64,000 bases of DNA from Nelumbo lutea (GCA_022828595.1 JAKGHH010000005.1:23759875-23823874); one strand, 5' to 3'; numbered from the stretch's first letter, positions 45,391 through 56,647 are shown. Notes: generated by a model not told the origin, from the sequence alone. Program-made: numbers and translations.

Positions 45391-46790
45391 ATAGAAGACT
45401 GTGCCGGCACGGGCCGTGCAGGTTGGTGGGGCCCAACTCGAGCTTGGGTTCATGGCCCGTGGGCCTTTTTCACTTTCTTTCTTTTTTGTTTTCACCGCAA
45501 AAAATCAAAAACTCAAAAAATTGAATTAAAAATGACAAATTCAATGATTGTAATAATAATTTGAAAAAGAAAAGGACATGTTAAAATTTTATTCCATATG
45601 AATAATCAACTCATACAATAGAAATATAAAATGATTAAAAATTTGAAAACAAATGTAATGAAATTGAAAAAAAATGCTATAAGCCTATAACCAAATAGAA
45701 AATAAAAATTTATAATGAAGTTGAAAAAATTTACTAATAACTTAAAGGTATAAATAAAATTGATGAAAATCCCAAAATTAACAATAATCTAAAAAATTTT
45801 CTTCAAGTCTCACTAAGTGGGGATGCATTGGATGACATGTCATGTTCTTTTATCTTACAATCTATCTTCGGCATCAAACCAATCTTTTGGACAAATGTAC
45901 ATTTTCAATGTCTCATTTGTCATCCAACTCTTCTCATCTAGAACTCTATTTCCCTAAAATAAGATTTCAATGCTACTGTGGACACCAAATGGGCTAGTAA
46001 ATCCCGTGTCATAACCACAAACATAGGATAATTGCTTCGCTGTGCTTTCAAGAAATACCAGACGTTCTTATGTTGAAAATTTAGCGGTCTAATAGATGTC
46101 TTTTTAAATGGTTAGTGTCTTTATCAGGGCTAGTATCAGATTGTATTTGAAAGGGGGTCCAAAAGGAGCTGGTCATTTTAATAAATATTAAAATTTATAA
46201 AAAAAACCTAATTAACCCAGTAATTGCACTTCAGCCTTGGAGTTTGGTTTATCGGTTTGTTATTTCAACTTAAATGGAAAGCTTTAAGTCTCCCAAATTA
46301 CCAATTTCAGATTGAGACACTCATCAAGCCTCATTGTTGAAATTAAAAAAAAAAAGAAAAATGAGAGTATGAGAATAGAGTAGTATGATATGGGAGATTG
46401 AGAGTATGACAATGAGATTATATTTGATCGTTGTAAATATATGATGAAAATGGGTATTTGTAGGGATTAGAAATAATTGAATGACAAACTCTCTTAAACT
46501 AGTCATTTATAGTGGTTGAGAAGGCATTTAGTCATTTATAAAATACACAAATGCCTCCCAAAATAGTTGTTTATAGATATTGGGGGTATTTTTGCCATTA
46601 TACCCCCTTATAACAGCTATAACATGGTTGAGCTGGACGGTGACACGTTTCGTGCTAGCGCCGGGCCACAGGCAATGCCATGCCAGTATGACACATGCTG
46701 CTGTTGTAAAGTGCCACGGGCCAAAACCCCTCGGCACAACCAGGCCTAAGGGTTATATCATGCCTGGCATGGGAACGACACCAATCTCTT
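45391..46790 (-). mobile_element. Decayed hAT DNA transposon
   Basis: Between LINE-A pieces 4 and 5. Both ends carry GGCACGGGCC-like words in opposite sense (TGTGCCGGCACGGGCC near 45400; GTGCCACGGGCC near 46710, and CGGCACAACC near 46732), which suggests terminal inverted repeats. The interior is AT-rich and carries a hAT transposase remnant on the minus strand. I could not find a convincing 8-bp target duplication, so the borders are approximate. Confidence 0.6.
45855..46080 (-). pseudogene. hAT transposase C-terminal dimerization domain remnant
   Basis: The minus strand reads YPMFVVMTRDLLAHLVSTVAL, then after a frame change NRVLDEKSWMTNETLKMYIC, followed by PKDWFDAEDRL and a stop. This matches the hAT C-terminal pattern (YP...ARD.LA..VSTVASE..FS...RVLD...S......E...C..DW). 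At least one frameshift and one stop lie in this short stretch. Confidence 0.75.
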
Positions 46791-47055
46791 GGCAAAAGCT
46801 TTTTATCTTCTAGATGACCTTAATTTAGTGGAGACGGACTACAATGCTTTACAAGATATTGTGAAAGAAACCGTCTCTTTGCCTTGTCTAAAGTGCTTTG
46901 TTAGATATCACGGAGCTTATGGAGGTGGAGACCACGCCTGTGTTCATAGAGGTGAATCAAATAGCTGATGTTCTTGCTAATCTGGGATGTGACACTACTA
47001 AATTGGATATGAAAACTGAGATAGATAAGCCTATCCATCTCTTTTACATAATTGG
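46791..47055 (+). mobile_element. LINE-A piece 5: RNase H end
   Basis: VFIEVNQIADVLANLGCD near 46940-46995 is the C-terminal motif of the RNase H domain found at the end of plant LINE ORF2 proteins (usual HIYREANQVADALAN). Upstream text to 46791 is degenerate. No poly-A tail is evident. Confidence 0.65.
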
Positions 47056-47660
47056 AGGATAAATTGCTATCTCCGATTATGAACAACCATGCTCTCTGAA
47101 AATGAAGTCATTTCAAAACAAGCTTTGAAACGTGAAAGCTTACTAAATCCTAATGAAGAAAAAGCTTTGAACATCTTCATTCTCCCGAACCTTTTGTATA
47201 TATATACACGAGGTTTTAACCATGCGTTTCCCAACCCAAAATCACAAAATGCCCCTGCTATCACCTACTGAACTTCATCAACAGAACAATGTTACGACTT
47301 TATTGTCAACAATAGAGATTATATTAGCTAAAAGTTATTTAGCAATTCTGCAAACATAATCCGTCCAAGGCCTCATTTGGACCTCAAAGCATATCTGATT
47401 CTGCAAACAATCCACATTTTTAACGATAGATCAGAACTCCGTTAGAATGGATTAGAATGGATGTGATAAATTGAAGTACCGATATACATTAATATTGCTA
47501 CTATGCCATTGTTTTCTGGATGGGCCAGAGTAGGCTACTCTCAAAAAGCCCCACTTTCCTGTATGCTAGTCCCATCTTATCTAATTACTCAGTCCCTCTC
47601 GCCAATTTAAGGGATTACAGGAGTAAATTAAATTCATCATCTAGCACATGAAAGACGTGC
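47056..47660. other. 3' flank of PUR2
   Basis: AT-rich sequence between the LINE-A end and the PUR2 stop codon. It should include the PUR2 3' untranslated region on the minus strand. I see no clear AATAAA close to the stop and no other gene. A 60-codon open frame at 47089 looks incidental. Confidence 0.5.
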
Positions 47661-48077
47661 TTATATTCTGGTTGTCAATTGCTTGTGAGGAAGAGATCTC
47701 CAACCAATATCTCGCCGATAGAACCCTTCTGGCCAGTTGATACATTCAACAGCTTGGTAAGCCCTCTCCCGAGCTTCCTCAATATCCTTTCCCATGGCTG
47801 TTACCCCAAGTACACGGCCACCAACAGCAAGAAAGTTCCCATCAGAGTCGATGGTTGTTCCAGCATGAAATATTTTTACCGATGAAGCAATTAGCTCTGC
47901 TTCTTCAAGGTTTCGGATCACAGTACCCTTCTCATAGGTTCCAGGGTATCCCTGACTTGCCATAACTACAACCATAGACGAACCAGGGGACCAGCTCAGT
48001 GATACTCCACTCAACTCTCCTCTACACGCAGCAAGCAGAACTTGTGCCAGATCTGACTCCAACCGAACCATCAAAAC
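47661..48077 (-). CDS. PUR2: Phosphoribosylamine-glycine ligase (GAR synthetase), last exon
   Basis: Encodes the last 138 residues of GAR synthetase, which joins glycine to phosphoribosylamine using ATP in the second step of purine synthesis. In plants it acts in plastids. The exon starts in phase 0 after acceptor ...TTTCACAG and reads VLMVRLESDLAQVLLAACRG. It continues with the C-domain (GYPGTYEKGTVI, FHAGT, GGRVLGVTA, AYQAVECINWPEGFYRRDIG) and a normal stop. No lesion is seen. Codon use and sequence differ sharply from the transposons around it. Confidence 0.95.
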   Translation of the reverse strand, partial: VLMVRLESDLAQVLLAACRGELSGVSLSWSPGSSMVVVMASQGYPGTYEKGTVIRNLEEAELIASSVKIFHAGTTIDSDGNFLAVGGRVLGVTAMGKDIEEARERAYQAVECINWPEGFYRRDIGWRSLPHKQLTTRI

Positions 48078-49759
48078 CTGTGAAAATAATTTCATGACGA
48101 GTGATTTGAGAAGGGTGTTGTAACATATGGGTGTGTATCATATATGTATTGGGTTTTGAACCCACTAGAACACTGTTTACAGGGTGAAGGGAGGTCTCTG
48201 TTTAATAGACAATAAGAACCCCTCCCAACATGCCAACCCCTGAAACATATGAACAAAATAATAAAAAAATACCATATCACCCTTTAAGAACACATGTAAC
48301 ACAATTTTTTTGTTTTGTGTGTGTATGTTGTGATACCAAACCCCTGCTCTGATACCATGTCCAAACAGATCAGAAACTGGGATATAACACAACTCCAACA
48401 AGACAAAAATAGAGATGACTTCATCCTAATCCTACAAACATCCAAAAATCATTTTTACAGCACCATAAATTAAAAATTGGTGTTTCTCAATACCCTTTTA
48501 CACCATTTTACCCATACATACACAATGTCAAATAGTTTCACGAAAACTAAAATTGCTACAACCCCACGTGAAAAAAAAAAGCACGTAAACGCCTAAGACG
48601 ACCCACGAAAATGTCTTGTCATCTAGGCATAGCCTTGACAACTATGGTACAGAAAACCATCCTGTGCACAAGGTGCAAAGAAGAGAGGTCCAGTGAAGGG
48701 TGCAGAGTGCAGTGTACTTCAATACCAAGGCACTTTAATATCTTTTCATCTCATATACCAATATCTTGTTCATTTCAAAAGATGCAGAAACCTTTGAAAT
48801 TTTGGGAAAAATCAATTTTACTTGCATGAGGTACAAATATGATATTGCAAGAAGTGCAACTTAAGTACGCGGAATTCCTAGAACCCAGGAGCAAGGAAGA
48901 CATGCACCTAAACAAAATGAAACTGATTTTTAAAGATATAAAAGAAAAAGATAAGAATATGCAAATCTAAATTTTTGCAGAAATACAAACTGTACTATAG
49001 CTCAATTAGTTACGGCATCAACATGAAGACCATAGCAACATAAGTTGATTGCCTACATGGGAAAGGCATTTAAACATCATACAACCTGCCATACTGCAAA
49101 TTCAACATCAAGTTCAAGGGTTAACTCATCAAAACATTGCAACAAGTCAAAGAGCACCCTACAAAGTACAAACCAAGCAGTCAGGGCATGAATCATCAAT
49201 GAATATATGGTGTAATTACATAATTTAATGATAATGACTGAAGGGCTATCATGTTTATTCTTTTCATGAAATTAGTAAGTTTCTTTAAGAACAGAAGATA
49301 TATATATATATAAAAAAAAAAAAGTGTTATACAAGCTGAAGACCTGTTTATAAGAATGTCAAGATACCCAAAAAACATCAAGACATCACAGATTCCAAAA
49401 AGGATGTGATCCACCAAACACCATTACTATGCAAGGACTCCTACACAATTAAGTAGAAATAAAACCAAACCAAAGATAATAGCCACAACTCAACACAACC
49501 ACCTGACTGACATATTTTCTGTTGATTGTTGCTATGTCCAAGAGGATAAAAAATCAGATTGACACAATCAATTTATTCAATTGACTTCTAACGTGTGAAT
49601 GTCATAGATTAGACCAACAAAAAGGTGTTTACACACTGAATCCATGCAATGCTGTCCAAAGAAGCTTTCCTTACAATGTCACTAACATTTATATTCTATA
49701 ATACCCAGATTAAAGATACAATAAGAAATAAATTACCAACTAGAGATCAGTTAACTAAC
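48078..49759 (-). other. PUR2: PUR2 intron between the last two exons
   Basis: A 1682-bp intron with donor GTTAGT (from 49759) and acceptor CAG (to 48078). It is phase 0, between GDPECQ and VLMVRL, and AT-rich, with a short TA microsatellite near 49290. I recognise no mobile element in it. Confidence 0.85.
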
Positions 49760-50290
49760 CTGACATTCTGGATCACCAAAACGCACATTGTACTCAATGA
49801 GCTTAGGCAACCCTGATTTCTTCTCAATCATGAGTCCAGCGTACAAGACTCCAATAAACTTGCAGCCTTCTGCAGACATCCCTTTCACAGTTGGGATGAT
49901 TATAGAACTCATGACCAGAGATTTAAGTTCTTCTGTTAACACGGGTGCAGGAGAATATGCCCCCATTCCACCTGTATTGGGCCCTGTATCACCATCCCCA
50001 ACTCGTTTGTGGTCCTGAGCAGATTCTAGAGGTATGGCATTTTCTCCATCCACAAGGGCAAAGAATGAAGCTTCTTCCCCTTCAAGAAATTCCTCAACAA
50101 TGACTCGACAACCGGCAGACCCAAAAACACCCTTCACTAGCATAGAATCAACAGCTTCATATGCCTCCTCTAGGGTCATAGCAACAACAACTCCTTTCCC
50201 AGCAGCCAGTCCATCTGCTTTTATCACAATAGGTGCTCCTTGCTCTTGGATATATTGCTTTGCTGCATGTGGGTCTGTAAATGTTTGATA
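49760..50290 (-). CDS. PUR2: Phosphoribosylamine-glycine ligase (GAR synthetase), penultimate exon
   Basis: 177 codons of the ATP-grasp domain: [19 protein letters not shown] (ATP-binding loop), [38 protein letters not shown], and RFGDPECQ at the exon end, which is the family signature R-[LF]-G-D-P-E. Acceptor ...GCTGCAG precedes [11 protein letters not shown] in phase 0, and donor GTTAGT follows. The N-terminal domain and transit peptide (roughly 180-200 residues) must be on exons upstream on the minus strand. None was found up to 64000. Confidence 0.95.
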
Positions 50291-50659
50291 CTGCAGCACA
50301 TAAATTATTACAACTGGAAATACAGAAATTCACAGTAAAGTTCTGCAAGATTCATAACAGTAAAAATTAAGAACAACAAATAGTCATTTCCAGAGGAAAC
50401 AATAACTTCTCAATAGGAAGAAAAGAGATTAGCACAAAAATGGCAGGGAAATTTAGCTAGTTTTACATTGAAGAATCTATAGGGCAGCTTTAAACTTTGA
50501 TGGCTATAGCACTGGTAATCCGGGAATGTCAGGCATAGGTGACTCCACTAGAGCTGAACTATAGCCGTGTTGCAGGGGTTAAGGATGGGGCAGACCCTAA
50601 ACTTAAAGAACATCAACCTATCCAGAGAAACACTAAGGAACTTCATTGTGCCGGAAGGG
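50291..50659 (-). other. PUR2 upstream intron sequence (3' end)
   Basis: Noncoding AT-rich sequence upstream of the exon acceptor, without a recognisable element. It runs into LINE-B. If PUR2 is intact, this intron extends beyond 64000. Confidence 0.6.
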
Positions 50660-51686
50660 AAGAAAAGGGTTGGAAAAGATCAAATACTATGGATAACCTG
50701 CAAAAGAAGAACCGTTTCTTTGTTTATCCCCAAACTGGTGTATTTTGTGTAAAGTGCATAATGAGGACTGCCACCACTTGTTATCTTGTGCTTTTGCTGC
50801 TAATATTTGGAATTGAGTCTTATGATGTTTGGGTGCAAGTGGATCTTGCCCTCTGAAGTAAACTTGCTTTTTGATCCGTCTACTTTTGGCCAACCAACTA
50901 AGAGATGGAAACTGATGTGGAAGTGCATCAGAGCAGCCATCTTGTGGAATATTTGGGAGAGGAATGCTAAAATATTCCAAGAAAAGGAAAGAAGCATCCA
51001 AAAAGTAAATAAGTGTTTTTTGGCAAGAACAACTCATTGGCTGAAAACTTCAGATTTGTTTAGAGGTTAATCCTTTGATGATCTCTGGAGAAGCTAGGCA
51101 GAGGTGGCCTCCACAACCCAAAAAAAGAATAGACTACAGATCTCATATAAAGGGTGTGGTAAATCTGAATTTTAATGGCAGCAGTCAAGGTAATCCAGGG
51201 CCTTCGGGGATAGGAGGGATCTCAAGAGATAAGAATAGCAACATCCTATCCCTATTTTCATGACCAGTGGGAGCTGAAGATTCTACAGGGGCTGAGATAT
51301 TGGTTGCGGTACAAGGAATACAAGTTCAACTAGGAGTGGAAAATCTGATAGGTAAGGGAGCTTCTAAGGTGGTAGTGGGTTGGTTGTCAAGTCCAGAAAC
51401 AGTTTTATAGGGCTACAGGGATCTTCTTAAGAAAGTCAATTGGCTCACAAGGAATATGTCAATCACTTTTTAGTGGGTCAGCAAATCAGAAAATGCCATG
51501 GCTGACTCTTCAGCAAAACAAGGGGTCTCAAGGGTCAAATTATTTTGTTCCACCCTATGATTGTATTCTGTTAAGAGTTTGCTTTACTCTCACATCCAAG
51601 GGGAGGTAACATTTCGTGCCTCTCTAAGGGTGAATGTATACTTCCTTTCTTATCATTAATAACATTATTATTCATTTATCAAAAAA
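50660..51686 (+). mobile_element. LINE-B, 5'-truncated (zinc-binding domain and RNase H)
   Basis: CILCKVHNEDCHHLLSCAF and IWNWVLMMFGCKW (frame changes near 50740-50820), then FGQPTKRWKLMWKCIRAAIL and IWERNAKIFQEK of the zf-RVT region. RNase H follows (FNGSSQGNPGPSGIGG, AEILVAVQGIQ, VSKSANAMADSSAKQG). The 3' end reads ATTCATTTATCAAAAAA. It is the same family as LINE-D, which has closely similar protein text. Several stops are present. Confidence 0.85.
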
Positions 51687-53273
51687 TGAAGATAATAAGT
51701 TGGAATGTGAGAAGTTTAGGAGGAGCAAAGAAAAGAGCCTTGATACAAAAAAAAAAAAAAAAAAAAGTTATTAGATAGGAAAAGCCGGATATTATCCTAA
51801 TCCGAGATCTAAGGTGATGGATTTTGATAAAAACAAATGAGCCAGGAGTATCTGGAAAGCTAGGGGTTGGAGTTGGGCTATGTTTCTTGCGTGAGGAGCT
51901 TCATGTGGTAATGTGACTATGTGGAACAATGAGGTTGTAATCAAAATGGAGCATCTGATTGGAATTTTTTAGTTTCAATTAAGTTTAAGCAGATCTCAGA
52001 TGAATTTGAGTGGGTGGTAACAAATGTATATGAACCAAATGGGTATAGGCAAAGAAATAATTTTTAGGGTAAACTAGAAGATATTAAGGGATTGTGGGAT
52101 GGACCTTGGTGCTTAGGAGGGGATTTCAATGTGATATGATTCCTGGAAAAGACTATATAACCAAAGTCGGAGGTTTAATTTAAGTATGAGGAGATTTAAT
52201 CAAGCTTTGATGCTTTCAGGTTGAAAGAGATTCATTTGGCCCATATTAACTTTACTTTGTCCAACCTACAAGCAAACCCAGTTCGCTCTAAACTGGACAA
52301 ATTCTTATTCACAATTGATTGAGAGGAGCATTGGAGAGGTCTAGTTTCTAGAGCCTTGCCAAGAGTTACTTCGGATCATTGGCCAATTTCCATTTCTAAG
52401 GAAAATTTGGAGTGTAGAGGTCCTACCCCATTCAGATTTAAGAAAGTAGTTACACATTGATGGATGTAGGGAGAGAGTTAAAGTTTGGTGGGAAGAGAGC
52501 AATCCAAGGGTACATTGGGAAGGTATGAGGTTCTAGAGGAAGATGAAAGAGATCAAAGGCAAAATTAAGGAGTGGAACTTGCAGGAGTTTGGCAGGATTG
52601 AAAAGCAAAAGCAAGCATTGGTGTCTCAAATTGAAGTTATAGATGGGGTTGTTTTGCTGGGGGAAAGTGACAAAATTGAAAGATGGAGGTGATTAATCCG
52701 GGGCTGAACTCAACCTTTATCGCATTGATACCGAAGAAGGTAGAAGTGTTGCTTCTTAAGGATTTTAGACCAATTAGCTTGATACATAGCCTCTACAATA
52801 TCATTGCCAAGGTACTATCTCAAAGGATTAGATTTGTTCTCCCCCTCATTATCTCACAAAATCAAGGGGCTTTTGTTAGGGAAAGGCAAATAATTGATCA
52901 GCTTCTGATTGCTAAATAAAGTCTTGAGGATTTGAAGAGAAGTGGGAAAGAAGGGTTTATTTGTAAATTGGATTTGGAGAAGACTTAAGATCTAATGGAT
53001 TGGGGTTTCTTGAAGGATGATAATGGTGAGCTTTGGTTTTGGTGATAGGTAGTGTAGATGGATCTTGGGATGTGTTAAGACCTGTCATTACTCAATTCTA
53101 ATTAAAGGGGCAGTGGTATATCATTTTCCTGCTAGTAGGGGAATTAGGCAAGGAGACCCACTTTCCCCTTTCCTGGTCATGTTGATTGCTGAGGTGTTTG
53201 GGAGACTCAGAGAGAGGGCAAAGTCAAGAAATTTAATAAAAGGATGGAGAGTGGGAAGAAATTAGGTTTCAAT
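51686..53273 (+). mobile_element. LINE-C, first part: endonuclease and RT
   Basis: Starts with the ORF2-type ATGAAG at 51686 (MKIISWNVRSLGG), directly after the LINE-B tail, and has a long A run near 51751-51765. Endonuclease and linker remnants follow, with many stops. RT is clear at 52683-52919 (NPGLNSTFIALIPKK, LKDFRPISLIHSLYNIIAKVL, NQGAFVRERQIIDQ) and 53065-53265 (SRGIRQGDPLSPFLV). It is cut at 53273 by a terminal-inverted-repeat element and continues at 54201. Confidence 0.82.
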
Positions 53274-54209
53274 GGTGTTTTAAAAGCACAAAGTGCAAGG
53301 GCCAATTTGTGCCTAAGGCACAAGACAAGCCACATGCCTTTTTTAAGCAAGGCACAAAATTACAAAAAAAAAAGCTAAAAATAAAAAAAAAAGTAAGAAA
53401 ACAATGCCAAAAATTTTAAAAATGCAAAGAGTTCAAAAAAAAATATTAAACATAACATTAATAAAAAATATAAATTTAATTTTAAAATAAATGTTTTAAA
53501 AAACCTATTATCTAAAATTAAAATATATAAACATAACATGTAAAACGTATTCAAATGAAAATTTAAAAATAAAAGCAAACTATAAAGCATTTTCAAGAAT
53601 GTAAAATCCACAATCTCTTTATTTCCTTAATTGCATTGCTTCAAGTAGCTAATGTGATGTAAAACATATTGCATTCTTGATTCTATGAGTCGCCTTTGTA
53701 CCATGCCCCTCGAGGCAAGGCCAAACAAGTCTATGTTAGGGTCTGAAATTCTTATTTCTCGCATAAAAAATAATGATTTATAACTTTCATTGTCTTTTAA
53801 GAAGAAATTAGCAAATCGGGGGGGTTCTCGGAGCTTTGGTGAGCAAGTGAAATAAGAATTTCATACATTGCAATAAAATATATTCTTAAAAGGTAATGAA
53901 AGTAATAAAATCATTATTTTTTTTGTGAGAAATAAGAATTCCAGACCCTAACATAGACTTGTTCAAGCTTGCCTTGAGGGGTGTGGTTGGGGGTCCGAGG
54001 GCAGAGCCCCCGACCCAGTTGTTGGACTCAAAAGAAATTAAAAAAAAAAACACAAAATTTTAAAAAAGTGCACGCCTAGGCTGAGGCGCAAGGTGCATCA
54101 GGCACATGCCTAGGCGCAGGCGTGCACCTAGGACTTGGGCGAGGCGCATACCCCAAAATGCGCCTCGCCTGTGTGCCTAGTCATGCCTTTTAAAACACTT
54201 GGTTTCAAT
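53265..54209. mobile_element. Mutator-like nonautonomous element with 9-bp target duplication
   Basis: A 927-bp element (53274-54200) flanked by GGTTTCAAT at 53265-53273 and 54201-54209. Termini carry GTGTTTTAAAAG in inverted orientation. The right part is full of CCTAGGCG and GAGGCGCA words. No transposase frame exists. Nine bases is the Mutator-superfamily duplication size. Removing the element with one repeat copy restores the LINE-C reading frame across its RT active site (FAND), which confirms the insertion borders. Confidence 0.85.
53709..53980. repeat. Internal inverted repeat in the Mutator-like element
   Basis: Arms of nearly 100 bp at about 53709-53806 and 53883-53980 share CAAGTCTATGTTAGGGTCTG and ATTCTTATTTCTC in opposite sense, separated by about 75 bp. 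It can fold into a long hairpin. It may be a second, nested foldback insertion. Confidence 0.8.
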
Positions 54210-54590
54210 TACTTACCTACAGTTCGCTAATGATACCATTTTATTTGGTGAAAAGGATGAAATTAGCCATGTGAGGAACTTAATGTTGGTGGTGCAAACT
54301 TTTGAAAGAATGTAATTTAAAGATTAACTTGGAGGAGAGTTGCTTGGTGGGAGTGAATATAGAGGAAAGGAACATTTCAGAAAGTGCAGAAATTTTGGGA
54401 TGTACTGTTTTCCCAATGGTCGATGATCTATTTGGGTTTACCTTTAGGGGATAATCCAAAAAGAGGAAGGTTTTGGGATCTTATGGTAGAGACAATTACT
54501 AAGAGGTTGGCGGGGGTAAAAGAGCAATTATTTGTCCCATGGAAGAAGAATTACATTAATCAAATCTACTTTGGCCAACTTCTTTTTTAT
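54201..54590 (+). mobile_element. LINE-C, second part
   Basis: RT continues (active-site region with FAND), then LIYLGLPLGDNPKRGRFWDL and ITKRLAGVK, the segment after the RT palm in plant LINEs. Readable LINE ends near 54590. The sequence from 54591 to 54713 is unassigned, and the gypsy LTR fragment begins after it. Confidence 0.78.
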
Positions 54591-54713
54591 CAACAACACA
54601 AGAAAATTTTATTATTAATTATAAAAAGGAGTATAATAAGGAATTGTGGGCAAAGATTAAGCCCAAAACCACTTTCAATATTTACAAAACAGCCCAAAAC
54701 ATGGACTGTCTCT

Positions 54714-54968
54714 GGATTCAACAAGGAGTCTTCCCACAAGGAGAACTCTCACTTCTTGTAACCTCCTATTTAAGGAGCTGCGATTAGAGAGTAAAGCATC
54801 CAAAAATTTCAGTCTGAGAGAAGAGTAGAGTATTAGGGTGATCTCTTGAACAAATCACCCCTTAGGTCGCCACGATAGGGTTTGCACGCAAAGGGAGGGG
54901 CAAGGGGAAGCTAGAGGTTCTCCCCGTGGACCGACCCGTGACGAGATCCTACGCCCAGGCCCACAACA
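54714..54968 (+). repeat. Chromo-1 truncated 5' LTR
   Basis: Matches the last 255 bases of the 3' LTR, from ATTCAACAAGGAGTCTTCC to GGCCCACAACA. The sequence left of 54714 does not match the 3' LTR. The LTR start TGTTGTGG is missing. Confidence 0.8.
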
Positions 54969-54971
54969 TTT

Positions 54972-54984
54972 TGGTATCAGAGCC
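54972..54984 (+). other. Chromo-1 primer-binding site
   Basis: TGGTATCAGAGCC lies three bases after the LTR end and is complementary to initiator-methionine tRNA, as in plant chromoviruses. Confidence 0.8.
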
Positions 54985-55039
54985 GAACGTCAAGGGCGAT
55001 CTGAAGCAGCTGTCATACAGGGTCCACAAATTGGAGCAC

Positions 55040-56647
55040 CGGCTCATGGAGAACCATGCAGAAGTATGAGAAGTCAAGGAGGATGTCCGGGAGCTTCGTC
55101 GCTTGCTAGAGTCATATTTCTCCAACAGGGAGAGGGGCCCCGAAGGGACGGCAACCACCAATAGCCGCCGACCAGATTTGGCGGAATCATCCGGCAAACG
55201 ATAGATCGTCGCCCCAGCAGCAGCAGTCATCCCCAAGTATAGTAGGTTGGAGTTCCCTTCGTACAACGGCAGTGGAGATCCACTAAGATGGCTATACTGT
55301 TGTGAACAACTCTTTCGCAATCAACATACGGAGGAAAGAGATAAGGTCAGTCTGGCCGCGTTCCATCTAACGGAGGAAGCACAACTTTGGTTCTACCAAG
55401 TGGAGCAGGAGGAACCAGGGCTCAGTTGGGACCAATTCAAGTCCCACTACCTCCTCAAGTTCGGGCCCCCATTGACGAGCAACCCGCTAGGTGAGTTAAT
55501 CAACCTCAATCAAACAGGCACTGTGGCTGAATACCAGCGCCAATTTCAGACCCTTCTTGCCAGAGCAGCCTCGGGACGTCCAGATCAGCAGGTGGACATG
55601 TTCACCACTGGATTAGCTGAACCCCTGAGGGTAGATGTGGAGATGCAGCATCCTCCCAACCTGGTCACCGCTATGAACCTAGCTCGCGCTTTCGAATGTA
55701 AGCTACATATCAGCCGAGGATCCTTCAGCATGGGACGATCAGCGACATCATGGACGCCCCCGAAGCCAACCGGGGTGGCCCCTTCTTCGGCAACCAACAG
55801 GGAACAAAAGCTTCACACAAGTATCATTCCCAGACCAACACCTAGCACAGGAAGCAGCATGACGGCACCTCTCATCAAACGCTTATCCAGAGCCGAGATG
55901 GCAGATCACCGGGCAAGAGGGCAATGCTTCAACTGCGATGAGCTGTATTCAACGGGGCACAGATGCAAGAGGCTATTCTGCCTCCTAGTAGACAAACTGG
56001 AGGAAGACGAGGAAGAACCCGCAGCACTAGAACCCGAGATCTCCCTCCACGCCATCACCGGCATAGACCTCTCAAACTATGCAACTACGAGCACAGGTGG
56101 CAGGGAAACCAGTACGTATCCTTGTAGACTCGGAAGCACGCACAACTTTGTAAGTGAGCAAGCTGCCCTTCAGCTGAAACTACTAGTGGAAAGCAGACAG
56201 GAACTACAGGTAGCCGTCGTAAATGGAGAGAGGGTTCACAGCCCTGGAATCTGTAAGAACATCCAAATACAGGTCGGATCCGAACCCTTCTCTACTGATT
56301 TGTTTGTGCTACCCTTGGACGAGTTTGATATAGTACTTGGGGTTAAGTGGCTGATTACTCTAAGCCCTATCCTATGGGATTTCAGCGCCCTAACAATGTC
56401 ATTCCACCTGAATGGAAAACAAGTTACTTGGCAGGGAACTAGAGTAAAGGCAAAGAAACCGCAAGTGCATACACTCCAAGGCGAAACTATGCACACAGCA
56501 GATATGGAAAGACTCCTCACCGACTTCTCAGATATATTTCAAGAACCCAAGGAACTTCCACCTGCCCGATTGTGTGACCATCGGATCCCTCTGATAACAG
56601 GTTCAGAACCGGTCGTCGTCCAGCCATATCGCTACCCACATCTGTAG
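55040..56647 (+). pseudogene. Chromo-1 gag and protease
   Basis: Gag starts near 55040 (a stop at 55069 and one at 55202 interrupt it). The long open frame from 55247 begins at a TTG that is only a frame limit, not a start. It has the gag core (LEFPSYNGSGDP, KVSLAAFHLTEEAQLWF, QTGTVAEYQRQFQTLL), a CCHC knuckle (CFNCDELYSTGHRC) and the protease (NFVSEQAALQLKL, DIVLGVKWL). The protease active-site Asp lies out of frame between two compensating shifts (about 56065-56132). The ORF ends at TAG 56645. Confidence 0.85.

Noticed and set aside
47089..47271. Small gene next to PUR2
   Set aside because: A 60-codon frame with no recognisable domain, in AT-rich flank. There is no support beyond the open frame.
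53375..53611. A 78-codon minus-strand frame rich in Leu and Phe
   Set aside because: It lies in an AT-rich stretch of the Mutator-like element and is made of poly-A/T-derived codons.
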